64,000 nt of DNA from Burkholderiaceae bacterium (GTDB lineage: Bacteria; Pseudomonadota; Gammaproteobacteria; Burkholderiales; Burkholderiaceae_B), in contig JADZBO010000015.1 of assembly GCA_020851995.1 (NCBI GenBank), forward strand, positions 19,103 to 83,102, given 5' to 3'. The first letter of the stretch is position 1. Every line of letters begins with the position of its first letter. The notes beneath the pieces are model-generated. The model saw only the letters and a list, made by a program, of their open reading frames with translations. It made no database searches and had not been told where the DNA came from. A program made the translations under genes and the position numbers. Positions 16,864-25,838 of this stretch are shown piece by piece.

Positions 16864-18278
16864 GGGGAAAACAGAGCCTGAATCGGCTTCTCGCCATCCT
16901 GCTTGCGCTCACCCCGCGCGTCGGGTCGGGCGTTGAGGCATCCGTGGCCCGTGATGCTACGCCCATCTCACTGGAAACGGGGGCCTCCCAGGTGCTTCGA
17001 CAACCGGGCGTCACCCGGATTGCAGTGGGAAATAGTCATGTCGTTCAGGCCACCGCGGTTAATGGCCGCGAGGTGCTGGTCTTTGGAAAAATGCGCGGGT
17101 CTACCACCGTTGATCTCTGGAACGCCTCCGGGCATCGGACCTCCTATGTCGTTACCGTGACACCCGAGGGGCTGCGTCGGATTCATTCGGAAATTTCCGG
17201 ATTGCTCGGCAAAATTCCGACTGTGCGCAGCGTGATCGTCGGGGACAAGATTGTCATCGAGGGGGAGGATATCGCCGACGCTGACCAGGCGCGAATTGCA
17301 GCGTTGGCATCCCGGTATCCGGATGTCATCGACTTCACAAGTCGGGTCGGCTGGGATCGTATGGTGCTGCTTGATGTCCAGGTCATTGAGATTCCCACAT
17401 CACGGATGCAGGAACTCGGCATTCGGTGGGATCCTTCGAGCGGCAGTGGCATGAGTACAGGCCTTGCATGGGATGCAGGCTCCGCGCGCCTGGACCAGCG
17501 CCCCGGCGACGCGGCGCTTGGCGCGGCCTTCCCGATGAAGCAGGCGGCCGGATACCTGGGTGTCAACGCGCTCCTGTCGGCAAGGTTGGCTGCCATGTCA
17601 AAGTCGGGCGAGGCTGTCGTGCTGGCGCAGCCTCAACTGTTGGCTCGCAGCGGGTCGACGGCATCGTTTCTTGCCGGCGGCGAAGTGCCCTATGCGTCAT
17701 CGGACAAAGACGGCAAATCCACAACCACCTTCAGGAAATATGGCGTGTCGCTCAACATCACGCCACATGCGGATCGCGCGGGAGCCATCCGGTCCAGGAT
17801 CGAGGTCGAAGTCAGTTCGGTCGATCAGACGATCACTTTGCCGGGTGGTCCGGCGCTCAAGATTCGCAAGGCTTCCACGGAATTCAATGTTCGGTCTGGC
17901 CAGACGCTTGTCGTGGGCGGATTCCTGTCGCGCGAGCGTTCGTCGGAGCGCGACGGATTGCCGGGTCTGTCCAGATTGCCTTTCGTGGGAGGACTGTTCG
18001 GAATCGACCGCACTCATGCGCGTGAAACCGAACTTGCGATTTTTGTAACCCCGGTCATCGTCGACGCGCAACACCCCGATCTGCAGGCACGTGTGACCAG
18101 CGGTCACGCGATCGTTTCGAGAGCCTTTCCCGAGGCAAACCAACTAAATCATCCAGTCCGTGCGCTCGGTCCGGGCGCGTCCAGCCCATTTTCGCCGGGT
18201 TCCTCCTCCCAATGGGAGGAGGATGACGATTTGTCTCGCCCACTGCAAAACGAGTACGACTTTGATGATTCCAATTGA
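16860..18278 (+). CDS. cpaC: CpaC/RcpA secretin of the Tad pilus
   Basis: A 472-residue outer-membrane secretin. An N-terminal signal-like segment (RLLAILLALTPRVGSG) is followed by the CpaC N-domain (about 34-95: PISLETGASQVLRQPG... STTVDLWNASG), a BON-like region (about 105-155) and the secretin domain (about 170-400) with VVLAQPQLLARSGSTASFLAGGE in outline and the terminal LSRLPFVGGLFG. ELAIFVTPVIV closes the beta-barrel region. The acidic tail after 430 is not conserved. Its start overlaps the cpaB stop (ATGA), and the FHA-CpaF gene follows within 20 bases. Confidence 0.92.
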   Translation: MRGKQSLNRLLAILLALTPRVGSGVEASVARDATPISLETGASQVLRQPGVTRIAVGNSHVVQATAVNGREVLVFGKMRGSTTVDLWNASGHRTSYVVTVTPEGLRRIHSEISGLLGKIPTVRSVIVGDKIVIEGEDIADADQARIAALASRYPDVIDFTSRVGWDRMVLLDVQVIEIPTSRMQELGIRWDPSSGSGMSTGLAWDAGSARLDQRPGDAALGAAFPMKQAAGYLGVNALLSARLAAMSKSGEAVVLAQPQLLARSGSTASFLAGGEVPYASSDKDGKSTTTFRKYGVSLNITPHADRAGAIRSRIEVEVSSVDQTITLPGGPALKIRKASTEFNVRSGQTLVVGGFLSRERSSERDGLPGLSRLPFVGGLFGIDRTHARETELAIFVTPVIVDAQHPDLQARVTSGHAIVSRAFPEANQLNHPVRALGPGASSPFSPGSSSQWEEDDDLSRPLQNEYDFDDSN

Positions 18279-18296
18279 TTGAAGTTTGCAGCCGAT

Positions 18297-19967
18297 ATGA
18301 TTGAATTTTCTATCCAGTTCGAAGATGGACGGCGACAGACCAGACGTTGTGCAAGTCCGGTCACGATTGGACGATCAACGGGCTGTGAGCTCCAGATCTC
18401 TCATTGGCGAGTTGCCCGCCGTCACTTGCAGGTTCGGATTGTCGCCGGCCAGGTGCATGTCGAGGATCTCGGATCGCTCTCCGGTACCAGAATCAACGGC
18501 CAGCGGGTCTGGCAGTACGGACCGGTCAAGCCGACCGATGAGTTGATTGTCGGCCCCTGCCTGATCGCTGTTCGGACTGCTGGCGAGATCGCCGCTTTGC
18601 ACGAGAGCAGCGCAGTGACGACCGCGTCGGCGGACGTCGCTGGTTCACCGGCTGTTGCGCCCGAGCAGGTTCCGGGTGACCGAATGGCCGAGAGCCGTAT
18701 CCCCTTCGATCCGTCCGTGTGCCTTGCGGACGACGAGCGGTTGATTCGCCAGGATCTGCACGCGGCACTGCTCAAGGCAATCGATTTGCGTCGTCGCGAT
18801 CTCGCTTCATGCACCGATGACATGCTGCGAACGGAGTCTGAGCAATGCGTCAGTGAACTGCTTCGCAAAGATCCGCGCATTGTCAGTGAATCACAGCGCA
18901 ACAGGTTGCTGCGCCTCGTCGTCGACGAGGCGGTCGGGTTGGGCGTACTCGACCCGCTGCTGGAAGATCCGGCCGTGACCGAAATCATGGTGAACCGTCA
19001 CGACGATATCTTCGTCGAACGCGGGGGCAGGCTGACGCGTCACACACAGCACTTCAGTTGCGACGCCGCAGTACGCAGCGTGATAGAACGTATCGTCTTC
19101 CCGCTCGGACGTCGTATCGACGATGCATCGCCGATGGTCGACGCACGACTTCAGGACGGTTCACGGCTAAACGCGGTCATTGCGCCCATTGCGATCGGCG
19201 GTGCTTGCCTGACGATCCGTAAATTTCCGGCAAGTCGACTGACCATGGCGGCTCTGGTGGATCTTGGTGCCATTGACATCGCGGTTGCCGACTTCCTTCG
19301 ATTATGTGTGGAATTCCGGCGCAACGTTCTGGTTTCAGGCGGAACCGGCTCTGGCAAGACCACGCTGCTGAACGTTCTCGCCTCCTGCATCCCTCAGGAC
19401 CAGCGCATCATCACGATTGAGGATTCCGCGGAAATGCGCATCGATCATCCCCACGTGGTGTCACTGGAGGCGCGTCCGGAAAACGCCGAGGGTCAGGGGC
19501 TCATTACGATTCGACAACTCGTGCGCAACGCGTTGCGTATGCGTCCAGACCGCATTGTGGTTGGGGAGGTTCGCGGGCCTGAAGCCGTGGACATGCTCGC
19601 CGCGATGAATACCGGCCACGAGGGATCGCTTGCCACCTTGCACGCCAATTCCCCGCGCGATGCACTTGCCCGGCTTGAAACGATGGTCCTGATGGCGGGA
19701 CTCGGGTTGCCCGTCACCGCAATCCGGGAGCAAGTCGCCGCTGCCGTGCACATCGTCGTGCAACAGTGTCGGTTGCCCTGCGGAAAGCGGATCGTATCCT
19801 CAATCGCTGAAGTGACAGGTCTGGAATCGGGCACGGTGCAACTGCAACCCTTAGTAGGCTTTGATGCGCAATCAGGACGCTTCCGCGGATCAGGCCTGCC
19901 ACCTGCATTTCTGATTCAGGCGGCGCAGGGTATGACCGCATCCGTACAGGAATGGTTCGCGCCGTGA
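18297..19967 (+). CDS. cpaF: CpaF/TadA secretion ATPase with N-terminal FHA domain
   Basis: A 556-residue fusion. Residues 1-95 form a forkhead-associated domain (TIGRSTGCELQI, ARRHLQV, GSLSGTRING). A linker follows, then the type II/IV secretion ATPase TadA/CpaF (about 190-550) with Walker A GGTGSGKTT (about 348), Walker B IVVGEVRGPEA (about 421), the Asp box IITIEDSAEM and the His box GSLATLHANSP. The ATPase powers Flp pilus assembly at the inner membrane. FHA domains bind phosphothreonine peptides, so kinase control or a scaffolding role is possible. A TTG at 18279 directly after the cpaC stop is an alternative start. The ATG at 18297 begins the FHA strand and is preferred. Confidence 0.92.
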   Translation: MIEFSIQFEDGRRQTRRCASPVTIGRSTGCELQISHWRVARRHLQVRIVAGQVHVEDLGSLSGTRINGQRVWQYGPVKPTDELIVGPCLIAVRTAGEIAALHESSAVTTASADVAGSPAVAPEQVPGDRMAESRIPFDPSVCLADDERLIRQDLHAALLKAIDLRRRDLASCTDDMLRTESEQCVSELLRKDPRIVSESQRNRLLRLVVDEAVGLGVLDPLLEDPAVTEIMVNRHDDIFVERGGRLTRHTQHFSCDAAVRSVIERIVFPLGRRIDDASPMVDARLQDGSRLNAVIAPIAIGGACLTIRKFPASRLTMAALVDLGAIDIAVADFLRLCVEFRRNVLVSGGTGSGKTTLLNVLASCIPQDQRIITIEDSAEMRIDHPHVVSLEARPENAEGQGLITIRQLVRNALRMRPDRIVVGEVRGPEAVDMLAAMNTGHEGSLATLHANSPRDALARLETMVLMAGLGLPVTAIREQVAAAVHIVVQQCRLPCGKRIVSSIAEVTGLESGTVQLQPLVGFDAQSGRFRGSGLPPAFLIQAAQGMTASVQEWFAP

Positions 19968-20812
19968 TGGCACTGCTTGCGATGCTGGGCGCAGGCATCT
20001 CGGTTGCGCTGGCCAGTTGGGCGGGACATCGCATGGTTTCGCATGCGCTGATACAACATCGCTCTCTCTTTACCGATGAAGCCTCGTCCAGTCTGCGGGA
20101 TCTGTTTGTGTTCGTCGACGTTGCTCGCCTCTGGCCGGCGTTGATTATTCTCGCCGCAAGCAGCGGCCTGGTTGCCTGGCTCTTGACAGGCAGCGTCCTG
20201 TTGGCCTTGATCGCTGCAGTGATTCTCCTGGTATTGCCCAGAGTGCTGCTCGCCCGTGCCCGGCGCGCGCGTCTGGCGCGACTCGACGCGCAACTCCCGG
20301 AGGCTTTGACCGCGCTGGGCGCGTCATTGCGGGCGGGAGCCAGTCTGGGCGTCGGTTTGCAGACCGTACTTCAGGATGCCCAGGCTCCCTTGACTCAGGA
20401 GTTTGGTCTGATGTTGCGCGAGCAACGCATGGGCCTGACCCTGGCTGCTGCCCTAGGCAACTTGTATCAACGAATGCCTTCGGAGAGCGTTCAGATGGTG
20501 GTGGTCGTGCTGCAGGTTGCGGGCGCGACGGGAGGTTCGGTTGCCGGATTGCTTGAACGCCTCGCGGAAACCTTGCGTGCGCGACAGCATCTGGACATGA
20601 AACTGGAAATGCTGACATCGCAGGGCAGGCTGCAGGCCTGGGTCATCGGTGCGCTGCCCTGGGTCTTGTTGTTGGCCCTGACTCAGGTCGATCCGCATTC
20701 GGCGGAATTACTGATGGGAACTTCGCGCGGCCATGCCGTATTAGCGGCAGTCGTCGGGCTGGAATTACTTGGCGCGATCATGATGCGTCGGATTTTGCGC
20801 ATCGTCACTTAA
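19967..20812 (+). CDS. tadB: TadB inner-membrane platform protein
   Basis: About 281 residues: an N-terminal hydrophobic region with two to three helices (about 1-90), a cytoplasmic T2SSF domain (about 100-210) with LDAQLPEALTALGASLRAGASL and VVVVLQVAGATGGSVAGLLERL, and two C-terminal membrane helices. This is the GspF-like TadB fold, which forms the inner-membrane platform with TadC. ATG at 19967 overlaps the cpaF stop as TGATG. An in-frame ATG at 19952 is possible. It is followed by tadC after ten bases. Confidence 0.9.
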   Translation: MALLAMLGAGISVALASWAGHRMVSHALIQHRSLFTDEASSSLRDLFVFVDVARLWPALIILAASSGLVAWLLTGSVLLALIAAVILLVLPRVLLARARRARLARLDAQLPEALTALGASLRAGASLGVGLQTVLQDAQAPLTQEFGLMLREQRMGLTLAAALGNLYQRMPSESVQMVVVVLQVAGATGGSVAGLLERLAETLRARQHLDMKLEMLTSQGRLQAWVIGALPWVLLLALTQVDPHSAELLMGTSRGHAVLAAVVGLELLGAIMMRRILRIVT

Positions 20813-20822
20813 TGAGGTCATC

Positions 20823-21692
20823 ATGTGGCTTTCGATCGGCTTGGGTTGTGTTGCGCTCATGGTGGTTACTGCTGTGCCGCTCATGGTGGTCGCGGCGAGG
20901 ACTGCTCTGAATCCGCAGGAGCGCGCCCGACACGCGAAGACCATTTCCGTGCGTTGCGGTTTGCTGTTTGACTGCCTGGCGAGGCTCGTCGATCCGTTGA
21001 CCACCTGGAGCTATCGGCACCGGGTTGCTGGTGCATTGCAGCGCGCTGGTGTTGTGGGATGGACGTCGGCGCATTTGTTTGCGCTGCAACTGGTCTGTGC
21101 GATTGGCCTCGCCGTCGTGAATCTGATGACGGTGTTCAATTTTGCTGAGACACCTGTTGTGGCCACCAGTACTGCCGCGACATCAATTCTTGGCTGGCTG
21201 ATTCCGGCATTCTGGATGCGTTGTCGCCGTCGTGCGCGGATCGCGGAAATTACGCGGGGGATGCCATCTTTTCTGGATCTTCTCTGCCTTGGACTGGATT
21301 GCGGCATGAACCTGCAGAGTTCTGTGCAGCTTGCACTGGATCATTTGCCCGCGGGTGCGTTGCGCGCGGAATGGAGTCGCATGTTGATGGATATGCGCTC
21401 TGGGATGACGCGGGCAGAGGCGTTGCGCCAACTGTCGAACCGGGTTGACGTTCCCACCATCCGGCAACTGGTTGCCTCGCTGGCACAAAGTGAGCGGGTG
21501 GGACTCAGCCTGACGCGGATTCTTGGCGACTTTGCCCGCCACGAACGCGCCAGGCGAATGATGGCGGCAGAGAAGCAAGCCATGCGTGCCCCCGTCAAGA
21601 TGCTTGTACCCCTGTCCTTGTGCATCTTCCCCTGTACGTTTCTCATACTGGGGTTTCCGGTGTTTATCGTCGTATCGGACCTGGCACCTTGA
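20823..21692 (+). CDS. tadC: TadC inner-membrane platform protein
   Basis: 289 residues with N-terminal helix (about 5-25), paired helices near 85-130, a T2SSF domain (about 140-260) with MPSFLDLLCLGLDCGMNLQSSVQLAL and SLAQSERVGLSLTRILGDFARHER in outline, and a C-terminal helix. These segments match TadC in order and spacing. It partners TadB in the Flp pilus platform. The last bases of its stop lie in the initiation region of the DUF192 gene. Confidence 0.9.
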   Translation: MWLSIGLGCVALMVVTAVPLMVVAARTALNPQERARHAKTISVRCGLLFDCLARLVDPLTTWSYRHRVAGALQRAGVVGWTSAHLFALQLVCAIGLAVVNLMTVFNFAETPVVATSTAATSILGWLIPAFWMRCRRRARIAEITRGMPSFLDLLCLGLDCGMNLQSSVQLALDHLPAGALRAEWSRMLMDMRSGMTRAEALRQLSNRVDVPTIRQLVASLAQSERVGLSLTRILGDFARHERARRMMAAEKQAMRAPVKMLVPLSLCIFPCTFLILGFPVFIVVSDLAP

Positions 21693-21697
21693 GGCCC

Positions 21698-22051
21698 GTG
21701 GCCTTGCCCGATGCCGCGCAGCCTGCCGCGCTGATTTTGCGCCGTGCTTTACTTTGGCACGAGCGGGCGGCGGGTTTGCTCCGGGGACCGCCTTTGCTGC
21801 CTGGTCACGGTCTCTGGATTGCGCGCTGTCGCGCAGTACACACGATTGGAATGCGTTATCCGATTGCGGTCTTTTTTCTGAACGAAAATGACCTGGTCAC
21901 GAGCGCAAGGGGTGTTGTGCGGCCTTACTCCTGGGCGATCGACCACGCTGCGGTATCGGTGATTGAAACACTTGAGGTCAAGGCAGGCGATTTGTGCCCT
22001 GCGATCGCCCGCGTCGAGCAATCGGTGCTCCTCGCGCGTGGCTCGCGTTGA
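21698..22051 (+). CDS. DUF192 family protein at the end of the Tad operon
   Basis: About 117 residues. The conserved DUF192 core is visible: WHERAAGLLRGPPLLPGHGLWIARCRAVHTIGMRYPIAVFFLNEND in outline, where the family has GLM..PL..G.G.w...c..vHt.gM..pIDv.Fld. The function of DUF192 is unknown. A GTG at 21698 or a TTG at 21689 that overlaps the tadC stop are the possible starts; no ATG is available near the domain start. It is probably translated from the Tad transcript. Eight bases later it meets the convergent BPSS1780-type gene. Confidence 0.7.
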   Translation: MALPDAAQPAALILRRALLWHERAAGLLRGPPLLPGHGLWIARCRAVHTIGMRYPIAVFFLNENDLVTSARGVVRPYSWAIDHAAVSVIETLEVKAGDLCPAIARVEQSVLLARGSR

Positions 22052-22059
22052 ACACGACA

Positions 22060-22878
22060 CTAGCTGCTTGCGGGAGTCTCCGGAGGCACATCGGTGCGAT
22101 TCGATTCGTCCGTACCACCCGGTTGCTCAAAGACCGACACATAACTGGGGTAAAAGCTGCAGTAAAGCACGGCACCGGCGATCACATTAAAAGGCACTTG
22201 CGCCGATGCTGCGATGCTTTCCGGTAACCCGATGGCAACGAGGAGCGTGGCGGCAAGATCGATTCCAATAAAAATGCTGCCCCAAACCAGTCCATAGACC
22301 AGAAACGCCCACTTGTTGCGCCAGCAGGCGATGCCGCTGAAAAACAGGGACTGCCAGAGTGGCGTATCCCACCAACCGACCAGCGCTGGTGCATACCAGA
22401 ACAAGCCGGCAAGTAGCACATAGAGCACACCGAAGATCGTCATCGGCGTGCGGGCAGCGTCAAACAATGGCATCAGATTGTTGGTGGTGGTTGCCGACTG
22501 AACCGCATCGGCGATTTCGGTCATGAAGGGCAGGAAAGACAACAGACCAACCAGAAGGCACACCAGCATATAGAGTGCACCCATGCCGAGCAGCCGTTTG
22601 ACGATGCGGGGCGGACGCAGCGGCGCCAGCCAGAGGGCCGGCTGCAGGCGCTTGCCGGCAACGGCCTCGCGGCACGCGGCGAGGCTCACAAACGTGACGA
22701 GCGGCATCAACACGACAAAAACGATGGGTCCGATGGGTGGGGTTACGCTGGCTAGCATCAGGATCATGCTGACAAACATCGTCCAGGCAAAAAATGCGAC
22801 CGGCTGCGAACGGAAAATCCGCCAGCCTTGCTGGACCCACAGTGAACCGGCACGGGCCGGCAATGATGCTGCTTGCAT
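22060..22878 (-). CDS. BPSS1780-type integral membrane protein
   Basis: A 272-residue polytopic membrane protein. It begins [26 protein letters not shown], the typical N-terminus of BPSS1780-family proteins in Burkholderiales, followed by about six hydrophobic segments (IFRSQPVAFFAW, PIVFVVLMPLVTFVSL, LLGMGALYMLVCLLVGLL and others). No function is known. The start at 22878 shares one base with the thrB stop (TGATG), so it is translationally coupled to thrB. A longer in-frame extension to 23103 would overlap thrB by 225 bp and is rejected. Confidence 0.82.
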   Translation of the reverse strand: MQAASLPARAGSLWVQQGWRIFRSQPVAFFAWTMFVSMILMLASVTPPIGPIVFVVLMPLVTFVSLAACREAVAGKRLQPALWLAPLRPPRIVKRLLGMGALYMLVCLLVGLLSFLPFMTEIADAVQSATTTNNLMPLFDAARTPMTIFGVLYVLLAGLFWYAPALVGWWDTPLWQSLFFSGIACWRNKWAFLVYGLVWGSIFIGIDLAATLLVAIGLPESIAASAQVPFNVIAGAVLYCSFYPSYVSVFEQPGGTDESNRTDVPPETPASS

Positions 22879-23855
22879 CAGGTGCTCCCGGGCAGGGGTG
22901 AAATCGGACCACGCGTGCGTGCCGCCAGTACGCGCTCGAAATGCGTGGGATCGTGGGGTTTGAGCGTTTGGGCGGGCCGTGGCAGATGAAAATCGTAGAG
23001 CCGGGATATCCAGAACCGCAGTGCGGCCGCGCGCAGCATGACCGGCCAGACCCGTCGCTCGGCCTCGGTGAACGGACGCACGCTGGCGTAGGCTGTCAGC
23101 CACGCATTGACCAGCGCAGGAATCAGGTCACCGGTGTTGCGGTCGATGCACCAGTCGTTGACACTGACTGCGACGTCAAAGAGCCAGTGATCACAGCCTG
23201 CGAAGTAAAAGTCGATGAAACCACCCATCTGCGGGCATTCGCGGGTGCCGGCAAACAGCACGTTGTCGCGGAACAGATCGCAATGTGATGGTCCCTGCGC
23301 AAGCGATGCCCAATCGGCAGTATCGACCGCCCGCACCTGTTCCGCCAGCGCCGTCTGCAGAACGGCGCGCGTGTCTGCAACCAGGTAGGGATAGACGATC
23401 GGAGCAGTCTTCTTCCACCAGTCGATACCGCGAAGATTGGGCTGGTGAATCGGGAAATCAACCGCCGCGAGATGTGCCCGTGCAAGCGTCTGACCCGTCA
23501 GACGGCAATGTTCAACAGTGGGTTCAGGCTCGTAGCCACCCGGCAGACGCGTGACGATTGTGGCCGGCTTGCCGTGCAGGTTGAACAGACGGGTACCATC
23601 CTTGCGCGTTTGCGGTTGGGGCACGGGTATGCCACGCCCTGAAAGATGGTGCATCAATTCAATGTAAAACGGCAGTTGAGTTGCAGTCAGAACCTCAAAA
23701 ATCGTGAGGATGTATTCGCCGGTGGTCGTATTAAGAAAAAAATTGCTGTTTTCGATCCCTGCGGCGATCCCCCGCAATGAGATGAAATCGCCCAGTGTGT
23801 AATCCGTCAGCAGATTGCGGGCATCTTCGTCGCTGACAGGGGTAAATACGGCCAT
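22878..23855 (-). CDS. thrB: homoserine kinase, APH-type
   Basis: A 325-residue homoserine kinase of the proteobacterial APH-fold class (not the GHMP class). [19 protein letters not shown] and [26 protein letters not shown] in outline match this family. The catalytic loop is [14 protein letters not shown] (Asp at about 195), followed by [19 protein letters not shown] with the metal Asp. It phosphorylates homoserine in threonine synthesis. It is coupled to the BPSS1780-type gene by a one-base overlap, an arrangement common in related bacteria. Confidence 0.93.
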   Translation of the reverse strand: MAVFTPVSDEDARNLLTDYTLGDFISLRGIAAGIENSNFFLNTTTGEYILTIFEVLTATQLPFYIELMHHLSGRGIPVPQPQTRKDGTRLFNLHGKPATIVTRLPGGYEPEPTVEHCRLTGQTLARAHLAAVDFPIHQPNLRGIDWWKKTAPIVYPYLVADTRAVLQTALAEQVRAVDTADWASLAQGPSHCDLFRDNVLFAGTRECPQMGGFIDFYFAGCDHWLFDVAVSVNDWCIDRNTGDLIPALVNAWLTAYASVRPFTEAERRVWPVMLRAAALRFWISRLYDFHLPRPAQTLKPHDPTHFERVLAARTRGPISPLPGST

Positions 23856-24072
23856 GTATGAAAATCGTGACGCGTTGGTCGGGTGGCGACTGCCACCTGC
23901 GGTTGTCGGCGGAAAACTCTTGCGCTTGGAGAACTTGCCTGAGCGTTCTCCGGTTGGATTTTAGCAAGGTTGAATAAACCGGTATTGCGGCTCGCGCTTC
24001 TGCGCTCAGAGTTCTCGACCGATGCCGGATAAAATGCCCTTTCATGATCTTTCGCCGCGGTGTTCCTTTTCG

Positions 24073-25149
24073 ATGTCCACGAATGACTTTCTTCCCAACG
24101 CCGACTTGGCTGCATCAGAGGCACCTGACGCGCGAGGTACCTTCTGCGTGAGTACTGACGGTCGCAACCGGCAGTCCGCCGACGACTGGAGGCTTTGCGT
24201 TGCCCCCATGATCGACGTGACCGACAGGCACACCCGCTACCTGCATCGGCTGATCGCACCCAGGGCGCGTGTCTATACCGAGATGATCACGACCGGCGCG
24301 CTGCTGCATGGTGATCTGGCGCGTCACCTGGATTTCAATCCGCAGGAGCACCCGGTGGCGTTGCAACTCGGTGGCAGCGATCCGGCGGATCTCGCGCACG
24401 GTGCCCGGCTTGGCGCACGCTGGGGCTACGATGAGATCAACCTGAATTGCGGGTGTCCGTCCGAGCGGGTGCAAAAGGGGGCCTTCGGAGCTTGTCTGAT
24501 GGCCGACCCGGGCCTGGTCGCGGATTGTGTCAAAGCCATGCGGGACGCGGTGGACATCCCGGTCACGGTTAAACATCGACTCGGGCTGGATTACGACACG
24601 AGTTACGGATTCGTGCGCGATTTCGTCGGCACCGTCTACGACGCGGGTTGTCGCATCTTCGTCGTCCACGCACGAAACGCGGTGCTCAAGGGGCTGTCGC
24701 CGAAGGATAATCGCGATGTGCCGCCGCTTCGCTATGACGATGCGGCGCGCCTGAAGGTGGATTTTCCCGATGCGCTGGTTATCCTGAACGGCGGGCTGAC
24801 ATCGGCAGCGATGTGCGAGAGCGCGTTGAGGAATTTCGACGGTGTGATGCTCGGGCGCGCCGCCTGGCACGATCCAGCCTTGCTTGGGACGCTATCGGAC
24901 GCGCTCTGGCCGGAACTTGTACGAATCGGCGAAACGCAACTCATCGAAACGTTTACGGCCTATGCAGCAGTACAGATGTCGCAAGGCGTGCCGCTACACA
25001 TCATCGTGCGCGGTTTGCTGGGGTTGTTTGCCGGTCGCAAAGGCGCGCGAATCTGGCGCCAGAAATTGTCGGATTCCAAGCTGCTCAGACGCTCCGCGGC
25101 CACGTTGATTATCGACGCATGGCGTGAGTTAGGTTCGACCCCGGCTTGA
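24073..25149 (+). CDS. dusA: tRNA-dihydrouridine(20/20a) synthase DusA
   Basis: A flavoprotein that reduces U20/U20a of tRNA. DusA-specific motifs are seen: CVAPMIDVTDRHTRYLHRLI, NLNCGCPSERVQKGAFGACL with the catalytic Cys, and HARNAVLKGLSPKDNRDVPP. From ATG 24073 the protein has 358 residues, about 20-30 more than usual, with a Ser/Asp-rich N-terminal extension before the barrel. Starts at 24022 or 24034 would make it longer still, and there is no strong ribosome binding site to choose by. The stop codon TGA at 25147 is the first base triplet of a 16-bp tandem repeat array. Confidence 0.92.
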   Translation: MSTNDFLPNADLAASEAPDARGTFCVSTDGRNRQSADDWRLCVAPMIDVTDRHTRYLHRLIAPRARVYTEMITTGALLHGDLARHLDFNPQEHPVALQLGGSDPADLAHGARLGARWGYDEINLNCGCPSERVQKGAFGACLMADPGLVADCVKAMRDAVDIPVTVKHRLGLDYDTSYGFVRDFVGTVYDAGCRIFVVHARNAVLKGLSPKDNRDVPPLRYDDAARLKVDFPDALVILNGGLTSAAMCESALRNFDGVMLGRAAWHDPALLGTLSDALWPELVRIGETQLIETFTAYAAVQMSQGVPLHIIVRGLLGLFAGRKGARIWRQKLSDSKLLRRSAATLIIDAWRELGSTPA

Positions 25150-25225
25150 ACGCTTCACGCCTGAACGCTTCAACGCCTGAACGCTTCAACGCCCGAACGC
25201 TTCAAAGCCCGAACGCTTCAAAAAC
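25147..25225 (+). repeat. 15-16-bp tandem repeat, 5 copies, at the dusA stop
   Basis: Units start at 25147 (15 bp), 25162, 25178, 25194 and 25210 (16 bp each), consensus TGAACGCTTCAACGCC. The first unit begins with the dusA stop codon TGA. The last unit ends in an A run. Confidence 0.9.
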
Positions 25226-25259
25226 AGGGAGACTGGCGCCTCCTGACCGAACACCGACT

Positions 25260-25326
25260 GAAAGGCAAAAGCCAAAGGCGAAACTCGTAAGGCAAAAGCA
25301 AAAGGCGTAACCCGAAAGGTCAAAGG
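25260..25326 (+). repeat. degenerate tandem repeat, units of about 26-28 bp
   Basis: A purine-rich tract made of two and a half copies of a unit with the core AAGGCAAAAGC, between the 16-bp array and the end of the CBS gene. No ORF or hairpin explains it. Confidence 0.6.
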
Positions 25327-25350
25327 GCCGCCGCTGGCGACCCTGAGAGT

Positions 25351-25803
25351 TCAGGCTGCACCCTGTCCCGTGGGCCAGTCGCGGATATAAGCCTTGAGCA
25401 TGTTGTTCTCGAACTTTTGCGCGCCAACGATCGCCTGCGCCATGTCGTAGAAAGAGATCACGCCCATCAGCGTCGGACCGTCCATGACCGGCACGTAACG
25501 CGCGTGGTTTTCCAGCATGAGGCGCTGTACTTCATCCGCGCTGGTGTTTGGCGTGACGCTGATGGGCGCATCGTCCATGATGCTGCGGATCGTGGTCGTA
25601 CCGACAGACCCACCATTGGCCTGCAGATGGCGGATGATCTCGCGGAATGTCAGCATGCCGACGAGTTCACCGTGCTCCATAATCACGAGCGAGCCGATAT
25701 CCAGCTCGCTCATGGAGCGTACCGCGTGGGCAACCGGCATGTCGGGTGACCCTGTAAACAGGGCGTTGCCCTTGATTCTGAGGACTTCACTGACTTTGAG
25801 CAT
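25351..25803 (-). CDS. CBS domain pair protein
   Basis: A 150-residue protein consisting of a tandem CBS pair (about 10-65 and 75-130), with VAHAVRSMSELDIGSLVIMEHGELVGMLTFREI in outline and the second motif VPVMDGPTLMGVISFYDM. Stand-alone CBS pairs bind adenosyl nucleotides and act as sensors for partner proteins; no partner is obvious here. It lies 35 bases downstream of the YihY gene on the same strand, so it may share that transcript. Confidence 0.9.
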   Translation of the reverse strand: MLKVSEVLRIKGNALFTGSPDMPVAHAVRSMSELDIGSLVIMEHGELVGMLTFREIIRHLQANGGSVGTTTIRSIMDDAPISVTPNTSADEVQRLMLENHARYVPVMDGPTLMGVISFYDMAQAIVGAQKFENNMLKAYIRDWPTGQGAA

Positions 25804-25838
25804 GGTGAGCCTCCGCCTTATTGTTGTGGGTGGGTCGG

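Noticed and set aside
22879..23103. 75-residue N-terminal extension of the BPSS1780-type protein
   Set aside because: It would overlap thrB by 225 bp, and the family N-terminus begins at the ATG at 22878.
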